From the NCBI RefSeq assembly GCF_001653795.1, contig NZ_CP011514.1, positions 2,216,976-2,280,975 on the forward strand: DNA of 64,000 nucleotides. Direction: 5' to 3'. The translations under genes and the position numbers were made by a program. The notes under the pieces are model-generated. The model was given only the letters and a program-made list of their open reading frames with translations, made no database searches and had not been told where the DNA came from. This stretch comes from Mitsuaria sp. 7 (GTDB lineage Bacteria; Pseudomonadota; Gammaproteobacteria; Burkholderiales; Burkholderiaceae_C). Of this stretch, positions 16,917 through 26,094 are shown piece after piece (position 1 is the stretch's first letter; each line of letters begins with the position of its first letter).

Positions 16917-17429
16917 ATGCGAGCTTTCGCGACCAGTATCGCCGTGATCATGTCCGTCGCCTCCGTGGCGGCCGCCACGCCTCCCGGCGCTCCGCATCCC
17001 TCCGCAGAAACGAGGTCTCCCATGACCCAGACCCACACCCTCCGCGGCACCTTCGACGTGCAGATGACCCCCCTGCCCTCGGCGCCCGACGAGGCCGAGG
17101 CGAACCTCGGCCACCTGCTGCTTCGCAAGCAGTTCCACGGCGAGCTCGACGCGACCGGCCTCGGCCACATGATGGCCTTCCGCAGCGCGGAGCCGAGCTC
17201 CGCCGGCTACGTCGCGATGGAGCGCGTCGAGGGACGCGTGGCGGGTCGCAGCGGCTCGTTCATGCTGATGCACTTCGGCGAGATGAACCGGGGCACGCCC
17301 AAGCTGATCGTGCAGGTCGTGCCCGACTCCGGCACCGACGAGCTGACCGGCTTGAGCGGCACGCTCGGCATCGACGTGCGGGACGGCAAGCACTTCTACG
17401 AGTTCAGCTACCGCCTGCCGGCGGAGTGA
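16917..17429 (+). CDS. DUF3224 domain protein
   Basis: The core is a DUF3224 beta-barrel-like domain: 'LRGTFDVQMTPL', 'LLLRKQFHGELDATG', 'GSFMLMHFGEMNRG' and 'GTDELTGLSGTLGI' are its signatures. Function is unknown; the fold resembles allene-oxide-cyclase-type barrels. With ATG 16917 it has a plausible signal peptide (about 20 residues). A second ATG at 17022, preceded by CGAGG, would give the 135-aa cytosolic form usual in the family. Both are possible. Confidence 0.8.
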   Translation: MRAFATSIAVIMSVASVAAATPPGAPHPSAETRSPMTQTHTLRGTFDVQMTPLPSAPDEAEANLGHLLLRKQFHGELDATGLGHMMAFRSAEPSSAGYVAMERVEGRVAGRSGSFMLMHFGEMNRGTPKLIVQVVPDSGTDELTGLSGTLGIDVRDGKHFYEFSYRLPAE

Positions 17430-17510
17430 ATCCCAGCGCTGGCATCCCACGCCCGATCCGTCCCCCTGCCCATTTGCATAAGCCGCAATGCATCAGTAGC
17501 ATCCGCCCGC

Positions 17511-17981
17511 ATGACGAGAACCCTGGGCACGCAGCTGCGCCACCTGATCGAGCTGCTGGACAGCGCGGTCGAGCGCTCGTATGAGCACGTGGACGCGAGC
17601 TACCGCCCGCGCTACACGCCGGTGATGCGCGTGCTCATGCGGGAGAACTCGTCCACGATCAGCGAGATCGCCATCGCCGCGGGCATCAGCCAGCCCGCGG
17701 TGACGCAGACGGTGAGCCGGATGATGGAGGCGGACCTCGTGTCCGTCAGTCCCTCCGAGACGGACGCCCGTCAGCGCATCGTGCAGCTGACGAAGAAGGG
17801 CAAGCGCCTGGCGCCCAAGCTGGAGAAGTGCTGGGAAGCGACCGCGCTGGCCGCCCGGAGCCTGGAGGCGGACCTGCAGCTGCCTCTCGGCGCCGTGCTC
17901 GAAGACGCGATCAAGGCGCTGGAGCAGCGGTCCTACGACGAGCGGATCGCGGCGGCGCGAAAGTCGCTCGGCGGTCCTTGA
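17511..17981 (+). CDS. MarR family transcriptional regulator
   Basis: A 156-aa winged-helix repressor. 'TISEIAIAAGISQPAVTQTVSRMMEADLV' is the recognition helix and 'DARQRIVQLTKKGKRL' the wing, both standard for MarR. The upstream region has an imperfect dyad with arms TGCAT (17475-17479) and ATGCA (17488-17492) that could be an autoregulatory operator. It follows the DUF3224 gene after 81 bases. The ligand is unknown. Confidence 0.9.
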   Translation: MTRTLGTQLRHLIELLDSAVERSYEHVDASYRPRYTPVMRVLMRENSSTISEIAIAAGISQPAVTQTVSRMMEADLVSVSPSETDARQRIVQLTKKGKRLAPKLEKCWEATALAARSLEADLQLPLGAVLEDAIKALEQRSYDERIAAARKSLGGP

Positions 17982-18043
17982 GTCCGTCCCTGCCCTGCGC
18001 GTCGAATACCTGAAGCGCCGCATCGGACAGTTCCGCGAGTGAT

Positions 18044-18063
18044 CGCCGCGCCCCGGCGCGGCG
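18044..18063. terminator. GC hairpin between convergent genes
   Basis: CGCCGCGCC and GGCGCGGCG form a perfect 9-bp inverted repeat around two bases, lying exactly between the convergent MarR and DUF427 genes. There is no T-run on either side, so it is only a possible bidirectional terminator. Confidence 0.35.
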
Positions 18064-18447
18064 TCACGGCAGGCTGCTCACCACCAGCTCATCCGACTTC
18101 GATTCATCGAACGCCATCCGTTCCTTGAGCCCTTCGTGCTCGTCGAACGGCGTCTCGTACGACCACACGGCGTCCTTCACGCGCTGGTCGCCGACGTCGA
18201 TGTCGAAGTAGCTCGCCGTGCCCTTGAACGGGCATCCGGTCGAGGTATCCGTGCGTTTCAGCCGGTCCTGCCTCACGTCGCCGCGCGGGAAGTAGAAGCG
18301 CGGCGGATGGCCGTCCTCGTCGACCCGCACGACATCGCGCGAATCCGCCAGCGTCTGGCCTCCGAACGAGACCGTCATGCGCTCGGCGACGGGAGACTCC
18401 AGCACCTTGTGCTCGGGATGATCGCGATGGCCAGGGGACTTGCTCAT
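18064..18447 (-). CDS. DUF427 domain protein
   Basis: A 127-aa protein of the DUF427 family. 'RVDEDGHPPRFYFPRGDV' and 'TGCPFKGTASYFDIDVGDQ' are its conserved core, and 'VWSYETPFDE' follows. The fold is a small beta-barrel; no reaction is firmly known. The start at 18447 has AAGG ten bases upstream. It lies alone between the MarR gene and the diguanylate cyclase gene. Confidence 0.92.
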   Translation of the reverse strand: MSKSPGHRDHPEHKVLESPVAERMTVSFGGQTLADSRDVVRVDEDGHPPRFYFPRGDVRQDRLKRTDTSTGCPFKGTASYFDIDVGDQRVKDAVWSYETPFDEHEGLKERMAFDESKSDELVVSSLP

Positions 18448-18560
18448 GGCAGGACCTTCTTGACAGTGGCTGAGGACACCTCGATGAGCAATCGGCATGC
18501 CTCGCCCCTCATCCGAACCTCCTCGGCCCGTCTCGCCCTTCTCCAGCCCTTCTCCAGCCC

Positions 18561-20783
18561 TTATCCAGCCCTCACCCGCCCCTTGCCATCGCGCTTCCCG
18601 CGCAGCATCTCGTGGTCCGCGCGCTCGATCAGCTCATGCGCCCCGGCCTCGTCGTCCGGCGAGAACACCGCGACGCCCGCGGTGACGCCCACGGTCACCT
18701 TCACGCCGGACGACAGCAGGACCGGCTCGCCGATCGCGTCGACGACGCGCGCCAGCACCGATCGCCATTCCCCGTCCTCGATGCAGGTCAGGACCAGCAC
18801 GAACTCGTCGCCGCCGAGCCGGGCCACCGTGTCGAGCGGGCGGATGCTCGCCGCCAGCCGCGCCGCGACCGTCTGCAGCAGCTGGTCGCCCGCGTCATGT
18901 CCCTGCGCATCGTTGACCGCCTTGAATCCGTCCAGGTCCAGGTAGCAGACCGCCACCTGCTTGCGCTCGCGCCGCGCCAATGCCAGGGCCTGCTCGATCC
19001 GGTCATACAGCAGCACGCGATTGGGCAGCTGCGTCAGCGCGTCGTGGAAGGCCGCGTGCGCCAGGTCCTCGTGCGCCGCCTTCATCGCGGTGATGTCGAC
19101 CGCCATCGCGAAGACCTCGGTGTCCGACAAGGGCACCGCGCCGAAGTCCACCCACACCGCCTCGCCGGTCTTGCTCCGCATCCGGATCTGCGAGCGGTAG
19201 TAGCCGTGCTCGGCCATCGCGGAGTAGACCTGCCGGCCCACTTCCTCGAACTGCTCGTCGTCCCAATAGAACACCCGCGCCGACATGCCCTGCAGCTCGC
19301 CCGGGCCGTAGCCCAGCAGCCGCTCCACCGCCCGGTTGCGCCAGGTGATCGTGCGGCGCGCGATCTTCGCCATGCCGACCAGGTCGCTGTCGAGCATGGC
19401 CGCCTGCTCGCGCAGCAGTCGCCGCTGCTGCGTGACGTCGCGCCCCGACGCGAACACCAGCAGTTCGCCGCCGATCTCGGTGACGCTCAGCTGCAGCTCC
19501 ACGTCGATCACCTCGCCGTCGTCGCGCCGGTGCGTGACGTCGACGCGCTGCCGGTCACCCGCCTTGATGCGGGCCAGCCAGCGCGCGATGCTGGCCTCGT
19601 CCTGGTTGGGATCCCAGCTCGCGACGTGCCGCCCCTGCAGCGACGCGCGCGTCGACTTCAGCATCTCCGCGAAGGAGTCGCTGAACTCCACCAGCCGCCC
19701 CTGCCGGTCGATGATGTGGATGCCATCGGCCGAGACGCGCATCAGCGCCTGGATCCGCTGGCCCTGGTCGGCCAGCGCCTGCATGGTGCGGTCCTGCCGC
19801 CGCGTGGCGCGATGGACCTGCCACATGGCCAGCGCCACCAGCAGCCACGCGAGCGCGGCCAGCGAGACCACCGTCCCCGCCTGCTCGCGCCAGGGCTTGA
19901 AGAAGCGCTCGTTGTTCACCCCGGCGTAGACGACGAAGGGCCAGTCGTCCAGCGCGCGGTAGGCGCTGGTCCGGCTCTGGCCGTCGATCGCCACCAGCGA
20001 CACGAAGCTCCCCTGGCGCGGCTGCGCGGCCAGCATCTCGCGCAGCTTGTCCGTGACCTGCGTCTCGCCGACCTGGCCCTGCTCCGGGCTGCCCGGCGCC
20101 ATCCGCGCGACCAGGCGCAGGTCGTCGCGGCGCAGCGTCATCGCGTCGAGCGGCGCGAGCTCGTAGCGTTCGAAGAGATGCCGGAAATGCTCGACGCCCA
20201 CGGTCACGTAGAGGAAGCCCACGAACCGTTCGCGCACGACCAGCGGCCGTCCGAAGCCGATCACCCAGTTCCCCGACACCCGCGACACCAGCGGCCCGGT
20301 GACCTGCGTCACCGGCTTCGAGAGGTCGCGGGCCTTGATGAAGAAGTCCCGGTCGGCGATCTGCGTGGGCGAGCCGGCGGGCAGCCGCGTGCCCCAGCGC
20401 ACCAGTCCGGTCGCATCGGCCGCGCGCAGGGCCTCGATGCCGAACAGCAGGCCGAAGCGCGCGTGGAGGATCTCGTTCAGCGCTGCGTCGGAAGCGCCGC
20501 CCGGCGCGGCCAGCAGCCGCTCCATCTCGCCGGCGGTCGCGCGCAGGACGGCGTCGACGCGGCCCATCTCCGCGGCGACGTTGAGCTGCGCGACGGCGGC
20601 GAGTCCCTCGGACACGTCGCGCGCCTGCGCCGCGTAGGCGCGGTGGGACGTGACCAGCACATGCGCGACCAGCGCGCCCAGCACCAGCGCGACGGTCAGG
20701 TTGGCGACGATCAGCCAGGCCGTCATGCGTCGGCGGCGGCGCACGGCGCCGTCGACGAAGAGTTGCGGATCGGAAAGCGGCAT
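18561..20783 (-). CDS. Membrane sensor diguanylate cyclase (Cache-PAS-PAS-GGDEF)
   Basis: A 740-aa enzyme that should make cyclic di-GMP. A membrane helix ('WLIVANLTVALVLGALVAHVL') is followed by a periplasmic Cache-like sensor of about 260 residues and a second helix ('VVSLAALAWLLVALAMW'). Two PAS domains come next; the second ends in the usual PAC box. The GGDEF motif is intact ('RLGGDEFVLVL'), and RxxD (R-P-L-D) five residues before it is the inhibitory I-site, so product feedback is expected. No EAL domain is present. It is divergent from the DUF2235 gene. Confidence 0.95.
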   Translation of the reverse strand: MPLSDPQLFVDGAVRRRRRMTAWLIVANLTVALVLGALVAHVLVTSHRAYAAQARDVSEGLAAVAQLNVAAEMGRVDAVLRATAGEMERLLAAPGGASDAALNEILHARFGLLFGIEALRAADATGLVRWGTRLPAGSPTQIADRDFFIKARDLSKPVTQVTGPLVSRVSGNWVIGFGRPLVVRERFVGFLYVTVGVEHFRHLFERYELAPLDAMTLRRDDLRLVARMAPGSPEQGQVGETQVTDKLREMLAAQPRQGSFVSLVAIDGQSRTSAYRALDDWPFVVYAGVNNERFFKPWREQAGTVVSLAALAWLLVALAMWQVHRATRRQDRTMQALADQGQRIQALMRVSADGIHIIDRQGRLVEFSDSFAEMLKSTRASLQGRHVASWDPNQDEASIARWLARIKAGDRQRVDVTHRRDDGEVIDVELQLSVTEIGGELLVFASGRDVTQQRRLLREQAAMLDSDLVGMAKIARRTITWRNRAVERLLGYGPGELQGMSARVFYWDDEQFEEVGRQVYSAMAEHGYYRSQIRMRSKTGEAVWVDFGAVPLSDTEVFAMAVDITAMKAAHEDLAHAAFHDALTQLPNRVLLYDRIEQALALARRERKQVAVCYLDLDGFKAVNDAQGHDAGDQLLQTVAARLAASIRPLDTVARLGGDEFVLVLTCIEDGEWRSVLARVVDAIGEPVLLSSGVKVTVGVTAGVAVFSPDDEAGAHELIERADHEMLRGKRDGKGRVRAG

Positions 20784-20937
20784 GCCTCGGATGGTGCCTC
20801 AGGCGGACGTCGTCCGACAGCCGCGCGGTCGCCCCGCACCCTGTGTTTTCCCGAGTCCCATTCTTGGGGGATGACCGCCGCGCCCATCCGGCCTAGCCTC
20901 TGACTTTCACCCAGAAGAATCACCGAGGGGGATGGCC

Positions 20938-22863
20938 ATGGACACGAGCATCGGCGTCGACGACAGCGTCGAACCCAGGAAGCGCAACCTCGTGCTGTTC
21001 TGCGACGGCACGAACAACACGCTGACCGGCGGGATCGAGGACACCAACGTCCTGAAGCTGTTCGGCTACCTGCGCAGCCAGCAGCCGACGATCGAGACCC
21101 TGTCGTATTACGACCCCGGCGTCGGCTCGCCCGACTCGGCGCCGCCCACCGGCCTGCTGGACCTGCTCAAGCGCCGCTGGGCGCGCATCGCCGGGCTGGC
21201 CTCGGGCCAGGGCGTCTACGACAACATCGGCGAGGGCTACCACTTCCTGATGCGCCACTTCGACGAGCGCATCGACGACCGCATCTTCTGCTTCGGCTTT
21301 TCGCGCGGCGCGTTCACGGCGCGCGCGATCGTCGGCATGGTCAACCTCTTCGGCATCCTGCGCCCCGAGCACGAGGAGCTGATCCCGACGCTGGTCCGGA
21401 TCTACTTCTCGCAGCCGCCCATCGAGGAACAGGCCGAGGGCCGCAAGAACTGGCGGCGCGCGATGGCCCGCGTCCTGCATCGCGGCTTCGCCAGACCGGG
21501 CCAGGAAGGCGCGCGCGGCGCGCAGGGCGGCGAAGAGGCCACGGCCGCGAACCGCAACCGGCTGGCGGAACAGGTGCGGCGCAACTTCGCGCGGCCCGCG
21601 GACGTCTTCTGGGTCGGCGTGTGGGACACCGTCGAGTCGGTCGGCCTGCCGCCCTTCGGCTCGCGGGACAACCCCGCCACGGCGACCTTCGCCGACAAGA
21701 GGCACATGCTGCACGTCCGCCACGCGCTGGCCTTCGACGAGCACCGCTGGCCCTTCCTGCCGCGGGTCTACGACTCGCCCAGCCGCGTGGACGTGGCCGG
21801 CGTGGACCGCTTCGACCGCCTGATCGTGCGCACGCTGCGCCAGCTCTGGTTCCCGGGCGTGCATTGCGATGTCGGCGGCAGCTATCCGTCGCACTCCGGG
21901 GAGAGCAGACGCTACCCCCACGGCCGCACCGGCCTGCCGGACGCGTCCATGGTCTGGATGGTCAACGAGGCGGCGGAAGAGCTCGGCGTCCCGCCGCTGT
22001 CCGGCCTGCCCGCCGGCAGCGATGCCTTCGGCATGCCGCTGCCCGAGTCCTTCGTGGGCAAGCTGCCGTTGCGCCACGACGCGCTGCACGACACGCCGCT
22101 CTGGGCGCTGGCCGGCATGACGGTGCGGCGCATGACGACCGAGATCGTGAGCATCCCCAAGGGCCGGCAGAAGATCCCCGTCGACGTGGTGCCCGCCTCG
22201 CCGCCCGCGCCCTTCCAGGGCCCCAGCGTCTGGGACGAGCGGCGCTCGCTGCCGTGGCTGCTGTTCGCGGTCCTTGCCGGCGCGGCCTTCCTGCTGCTGT
22301 CCGGCTGGAACCTGCAGCGCCTGCCTTTCCTGCAGTCGAGGCTGCCGACGCCGGGCGGCTGGGAAGAGTGCCTGATGCGCAGCGCGGTGGCGCCGCTGGA
22401 ATTCGCCCGGCATCAGCTGGGACTGCTGCTCCACGGCTGGCCGCACTACATCGGCTGGATCCGCCAGGAGCGCGCGGCGCTCTTCATCGGTCTGGCGTGG
22501 GACCTGGCGTTCCTGCTCGCGGCGGCCTACTTGCTGTCGCGGCTGGCCTCGCGGGTGTTCACGTGGATGGCGGGCTGGCGCCAGCCGGGGGAGCACCGGT
22601 CGCGGCTGCTGCTGGCCATCGGCTGGCTGCCGGCGCTGGCCTTCGGCGCCGATGCGCTGGAGGACCTGTCGACGCTGGCCGCCGTGCTGATCGACCTCGT
22701 CGGCCTGCCCAACCTCGCGAGCCTGACGCTGCTGGTGATGAGCGCCTTCTCGATGGTGAAGATCGCCGCCTGGACGCTGGGCATCGCGATCTTCGGCGGC
22801 GGGCGCGTGCTGCTGGCGGTGCTGCCGGTCAAGACGGTCGGCAAGGTCGGGCGCAAGGCCTGA
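20938..22863 (+). CDS. DUF2235 alpha/beta hydrolase with C-terminal membrane bundle
   Basis: The N-terminal half is a DUF2235 (Tle1-like) domain: 'KRNLVLFCDGTNNT' starts it, and the nucleophile elbow GFSRG is followed by AFTAR. 'HCDVGGSYP' supplies the later conserved region. Many DUF2235 proteins are type VI phospholipase effectors. Here the last ~200 residues hold four or five membrane helices, and no vgrG or immunity gene is near, so a resident membrane lipase is more likely. GAGGGG at 20925-20930 favours ATG 20938 over 20932. Length 641 aa. Confidence 0.88.
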   Translation: MDTSIGVDDSVEPRKRNLVLFCDGTNNTLTGGIEDTNVLKLFGYLRSQQPTIETLSYYDPGVGSPDSAPPTGLLDLLKRRWARIAGLASGQGVYDNIGEGYHFLMRHFDERIDDRIFCFGFSRGAFTARAIVGMVNLFGILRPEHEELIPTLVRIYFSQPPIEEQAEGRKNWRRAMARVLHRGFARPGQEGARGAQGGEEATAANRNRLAEQVRRNFARPADVFWVGVWDTVESVGLPPFGSRDNPATATFADKRHMLHVRHALAFDEHRWPFLPRVYDSPSRVDVAGVDRFDRLIVRTLRQLWFPGVHCDVGGSYPSHSGESRRYPHGRTGLPDASMVWMVNEAAEELGVPPLSGLPAGSDAFGMPLPESFVGKLPLRHDALHDTPLWALAGMTVRRMTTEIVSIPKGRQKIPVDVVPASPPAPFQGPSVWDERRSLPWLLFAVLAGAAFLLLSGWNLQRLPFLQSRLPTPGGWEECLMRSAVAPLEFARHQLGLLLHGWPHYIGWIRQERAALFIGLAWDLAFLLAAAYLLSRLASRVFTWMAGWRQPGEHRSRLLLAIGWLPALAFGADALEDLSTLAAVLIDLVGLPNLASLTLLVMSAFSMVKIAAWTLGIAIFGGGRVLLAVLPVKTVGKVGRKA

Positions 22864-22935
22864 CCCTGCGGCGACCTCATCCGGGATCGGCGCCAGAGCG
22901 TCGACGGCCTCGGAGGTCGCGAGGGGCTTGAAAGC

Positions 22936-23367
22936 TCAGAGCCCTTCCATCGCCTTCTCCTGCGCCTGGTCCTTCAGCGTACCGCCCTTGGGCTTGAGCA
23001 GGTCGCGCGCATTGGGAATGCCTGAACCGGGCGTCGCGGGCGCCGGCGGCGCCTTGTAGGCCGGCACGACCGTGATCGCGCCGCCCTTGACCTGCTGTTC
23101 GGTGCTGCCCGCCGGGCAGGCGTCGTTGGTGTAGAGCACGCTGCCGTTGACCAGGCAGCGGCGCGGGCGGTTGGTGGGCGGATTCGCCCGCGGGCCGTCC
23201 TCCGCGACGGGCGGGCTCTCGGCGAAGGGGTTCCTGGGAATCTCGACCTTCTCCGCCTGGCGCTCCACCTGACGCGCGGCATCGCGCAGGAACGGAATCT
23301 CGTCGCGCTTCTTCCAGCCGACAGCGCCCAGAACAACGACCACGATGATGAGCAGCACGGCTCGCAT
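22936..23367 (-). CDS. Membrane-anchored protein, DUF4124-like
   Basis: A 143-aa protein with one N-terminal membrane helix ('AVLLIIVVVVLGAVGW'), a charged linker, then 'RRCLVNGSVLYTNDACPAGS', a cysteine-pair motif like those in DUF4124 proteins. The C-terminus is Pro/Ala/Lys-rich. AGGGAGAAG lies just before ATG 23367. It converges on the DUF2235 gene. Probable location is the inner membrane facing the periplasm; function is unknown. Confidence 0.8.
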   Translation of the reverse strand: MRAVLLIIVVVVLGAVGWKKRDEIPFLRDAARQVERQAEKVEIPRNPFAESPPVAEDGPRANPPTNRPRRCLVNGSVLYTNDACPAGSTEQQVKGGAITVVPAYKAPPAPATPGSGIPNARDLLKPKGGTLKDQAQEKAMEGL

Positions 23368-23511
23368 GACTTCTTCTCCCTGATTTTTTCTGGCCGATCG
23401 ATTGTCACCGCGCCGCAACCTCGCGCAACGAACATGACACACACATCACGACCTCCATCGCTGTCATGTCCTTCCTCTCGACGCTCTACTTCCGACGCCG
23501 CTCCTCTTGCT

Positions 23512-23548
23512 CCCTCTCCCGCTTGCGGGAGAGGGTGGGGGTGAGGGC
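23512..23548. repeat. REP-like palindrome plus GGGTGAGGG tail
   Basis: CCCTCTCCCGC and GCGGGAGAGGG are perfect inverted arms around TT, followed by TGGGGGTGAGGG. This palindrome-plus-tail is a widespread intergenic repeat in GC-rich Proteobacteria; read through, it gives peptides such as 'LSRLRERVGVRA'. Its presence shows the in-frame region upstream of 23580 is not coding. Confidence 0.8.
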
Positions 23549-23579
23549 CAGCGGCCGTCGCACCCCACCGACCGGAACG

Positions 23580-24746
23580 ATGGTCCTTGTGCCGCTGCTG
23601 ATCGCGACGGCGACGCTCGCGGCCTGCGGCGGGAGCGACGACAACGCCGGCGATCCGGTCAACGGCGGCAGCACGACCGTCTCCAGCCTGCGCCTCATCG
23701 GCCAGCAGGTGCTGCCGCGGCGGATGGACTACGCGGGCTCGGTGGTCGGCGGCCTGTCCGGCGTCGACTACGACCCCAAGACCGACACCTACGTGCTGAT
23801 CAGCGACGACCGCACGACCACCGATTCCGCCGGCGCGCCGCGGATGTACACGGCCAAGCTGAGCTTCGACGCGAACGCCTTCAGCGCGGTGACCTTCACC
23901 GGCGTGGTGACGATGAAGCAGCCGGACGGCAGCGTCTATCCGAAGGTGCCGGACGCGAAGGTCGCGGATCCGGAGTCGGTCCGCGTGGACCCGGTCACCG
24001 GCAACTGGGTCTGGCTCAGCGAGGGCGACCGCACGCTGACGAGCGTGCCGCCGCGCGTGATCAACCCCTTCATCCGCGAGATCTCGCCGCAGGGCAACCA
24101 CGTGCGCGAGTACACCCTGCCGGCGATGTTCCAGATGAGCGCGCAGAACACCGGTCCGCGCGGCAACCTGGTCTTCGAGGGACTGACCTTCTCGCCCGAC
24201 AGCCAGTCGGCCTGGGTGCTGATGGAAGGCGCGCTGCTCCAGGACGGCGCCGCGCCGACGACCACGGCCGGCAGCGCCTCGCGCCTGACGCGCTTCGACC
24301 GCGCGAGCGGCGTGGCCAACGCGCAGTACGTCTATCCGATCGAGAAGGTGCAGGCCGCGCCGGTGCCGGCGGACCAGTTCACGGTCAACGGCCCGACGGA
24401 GATCCTGGCGCTGTCGGCGACCCGTTTCCTGGTCCTGGAGCGCAGCTTCTCGGTGGGCGTGATCGGCAACCAGGTGCGGCTCTATGAGATCGACACCGCC
24501 GCCGCGACCAACGTGCTGACGGCGAGCTCGCTGGCCGGCGCGACGCCGGTGACCAAGAAGCTGGTGCTGGACTTCGAGACGCTGAAGACGCAGCTCGGCG
24601 GCATCGCCAACCTCGAAGGCATGACCTTCGGACCGAAGCTGGCCAACGGCAGGCGCAGCCTGGTCGTCGTCGCGGACGACAACTTCCCGACGGCGGACTC
24701 GCCGACGGACCGCAACCAGGTGCTGGTGTTCGAGGTCCAGCCCTGA
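23580..24746 (+). CDS. Phytase-like lipoprotein (esterase-like)
   Basis: A 388-aa predicted lipoprotein. The lipobox LAAC lies near residue 18, after a hydrophobic signal. The mature part is the 'esterase-like activity of phytase' family, a beta-propeller: 'GLSGVDYDPKTDTYVLISDD', read in parts, and 'NLVFEGLTFSPD', 'NLEGMTFGPKL' and 'VVVADDNF' mark blades. The reaction on natural substrates is unsure; phosphate release is possible. The start at 23580 is chosen because the longer frame runs through a REP-like repeat. Confidence 0.88.
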   Translation: MVLVPLLIATATLAACGGSDDNAGDPVNGGSTTVSSLRLIGQQVLPRRMDYAGSVVGGLSGVDYDPKTDTYVLISDDRTTTDSAGAPRMYTAKLSFDANAFSAVTFTGVVTMKQPDGSVYPKVPDAKVADPESVRVDPVTGNWVWLSEGDRTLTSVPPRVINPFIREISPQGNHVREYTLPAMFQMSAQNTGPRGNLVFEGLTFSPDSQSAWVLMEGALLQDGAAPTTTAGSASRLTRFDRASGVANAQYVYPIEKVQAAPVPADQFTVNGPTEILALSATRFLVLERSFSVGVIGNQVRLYEIDTAAATNVLTASSLAGATPVTKKLVLDFETLKTQLGGIANLEGMTFGPKLANGRRSLVVVADDNFPTADSPTDRNQVLVFEVQP

Positions 24747-24890
24747 ACGCCTGGCGCTGACGCGCGCGTTACGGCGGTCGCCCGTAACGCGCCTTTCGCT
24801 TTCAGCGGACGACGACAGCCTCTAAGGTCCGGGATGAACGCCGCGCAGCTCGCGCGGCCCGATTCCAACGACTCCAACGAGGCTTCATCG

Positions 24891-26087
24891 ATGCATGGGA
24901 TTTCACGCGCCGCGGCGCTCGCCGCTTCCGCACTGACACTGCTGTCCGCGCAGGCCGCGCCTGATCAGGCGCCCGATGCCGCGTCGATCCGGGCGGCCGT
25001 CGACGCGGCGGTCCGTCCCATGATGGCGAAGAACGACATCCCCGGCATGGCCGTCGGCGTGACAGTCGGCGGGCGGTCCTTCGTCTTCAACTACGGCGTC
25101 GCGTCGAAGGCTTCAGGCAAGCCCGTCGACGACAGGACGCTGTTCGAAGTCGGCTCAGTCAGCAAGACCTTCAACGCGACGCTGGGCGCGAAGGCGCTGG
25201 TGGAGGGCAAGCTGCAGCTGTCGGACCACCCGGGCCGCCACCTGCCCGCGCTGAAGGGCCATCCGATCGATCGCGCGACGCTGCTCAACCTCGTCACCTA
25301 CACGGCCGGCGGCCTGACGCTGCAGGTGCCGGACGCGGTGACCGACGAGGCGTCGCTGATGCGCTACCTGCAGCAGTGGAAGCCCGACTTCGCGCCGGGC
25401 GAGAAACGGCGCTATTCGAACCCGAGCATCGGCCTGTTCGGCCGCGCAGCCGCTGCGGCGATGGGGCGCGACTACGCCGACGCGGTCGAGTCGGACCTGC
25501 TGCCCAAGCTCGGCCTGCGCGAGACCTGGCTGCGCGTGCCGGCCGCGGCGATGCCCGATTACGCCACGGGCTACGACAAGGAGGAGCGCCGGGGCGGGAC
25601 CCAAGGTGAGGCCCAGGACATGGCCGTGCGTGTCTCGCCGGGCGCGTTCGACTCGGAGTCCTACGGCATCAAGACGACGGCCGTCGACCTGGTGCGCTTC
25701 CTGCAGGTCAACATCGATCCCGGCCGCCTTGACGCGACGACCCGCCAGGCCGTTGAAGCGACGCACATCGGCCACTTCCAGGTCGACGGCATGACGCAGG
25801 GTCTGGGCTGGGAGCAGTACCCGTGGCCGGTGGCGCTGGACCAGCTCCAGGCGGGCAACGCGCTCGGCCGCGTGACGACGGCGGTCAAGCCGCTGGCGCA
25901 CACGCCGGCGGGGCCGCGGCTGTTCAACAAGACCGGTTCGACGCGCGGCTTCGGGACCTACGTGGTGTTCGTGCCGACGCAGCGCATCGGCGTCGTGCTG
26001 CTGGGCAACCGCAGCTGGCCTATCCCCGAGCGCGTGGACGCGGCCTACGCGATCCTGGAAAAGCTCCAGGCCAGCAGCGCCCTCTGA
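24891..26087 (+). CDS. Class C beta-lactamase (AmpC-type)
   Basis: A 398-aa periplasmic serine hydrolase. A Sec signal peptide (about residues 1-23) is followed by all three class C motifs: SVSK (active-site Ser and Lys), YSN, and KTG near the C-terminus. The 'PGMAVGVTVGG' opening and the overall length match AmpC cephalosporinases. The class motif order is intact, so activity on beta-lactams is likely, although some relatives are esterases. There is no divergent ampR gene, so induction by the classical route is not expected. ATG 24891 has GAGG ten bases upstream. Confidence 0.92.
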   Translation: MHGISRAAALAASALTLLSAQAAPDQAPDAASIRAAVDAAVRPMMAKNDIPGMAVGVTVGGRSFVFNYGVASKASGKPVDDRTLFEVGSVSKTFNATLGAKALVEGKLQLSDHPGRHLPALKGHPIDRATLLNLVTYTAGGLTLQVPDAVTDEASLMRYLQQWKPDFAPGEKRRYSNPSIGLFGRAAAAAMGRDYADAVESDLLPKLGLRETWLRVPAAAMPDYATGYDKEERRGGTQGEAQDMAVRVSPGAFDSESYGIKTTAVDLVRFLQVNIDPGRLDATTRQAVEATHIGHFQVDGMTQGLGWEQYPWPVALDQLQAGNALGRVTTAVKPLAHTPAGPRLFNKTGSTRGFGTYVVFVPTQRIGVVLLGNRSWPIPERVDAAYAILEKLQASSAL

Positions 26088-26094
26088 CTGATGC

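Noticed and set aside
18612..20903. 763-aa plus-strand frame
   Set aside because: Antisense to the GGDEF protein, with no recognisable domain and His/Arg-rich composition.
20938..22863. Type VI secretion phospholipase effector
   Set aside because: No vgrG, PAAR or immunity gene nearby and the C-terminus is a membrane bundle.
22869..22921. Inverted repeat GCGACCTC/GAGGTCGC between convergent genes
   Set aside because: The arms are short and about 36 bases apart with no T-run; not convincing as a terminator.
23466..23579. N-terminal extension of the phytase-like lipoprotein
   Set aside because: It runs through a REP-like repeat, and the lipoprotein signal begins at 23580.
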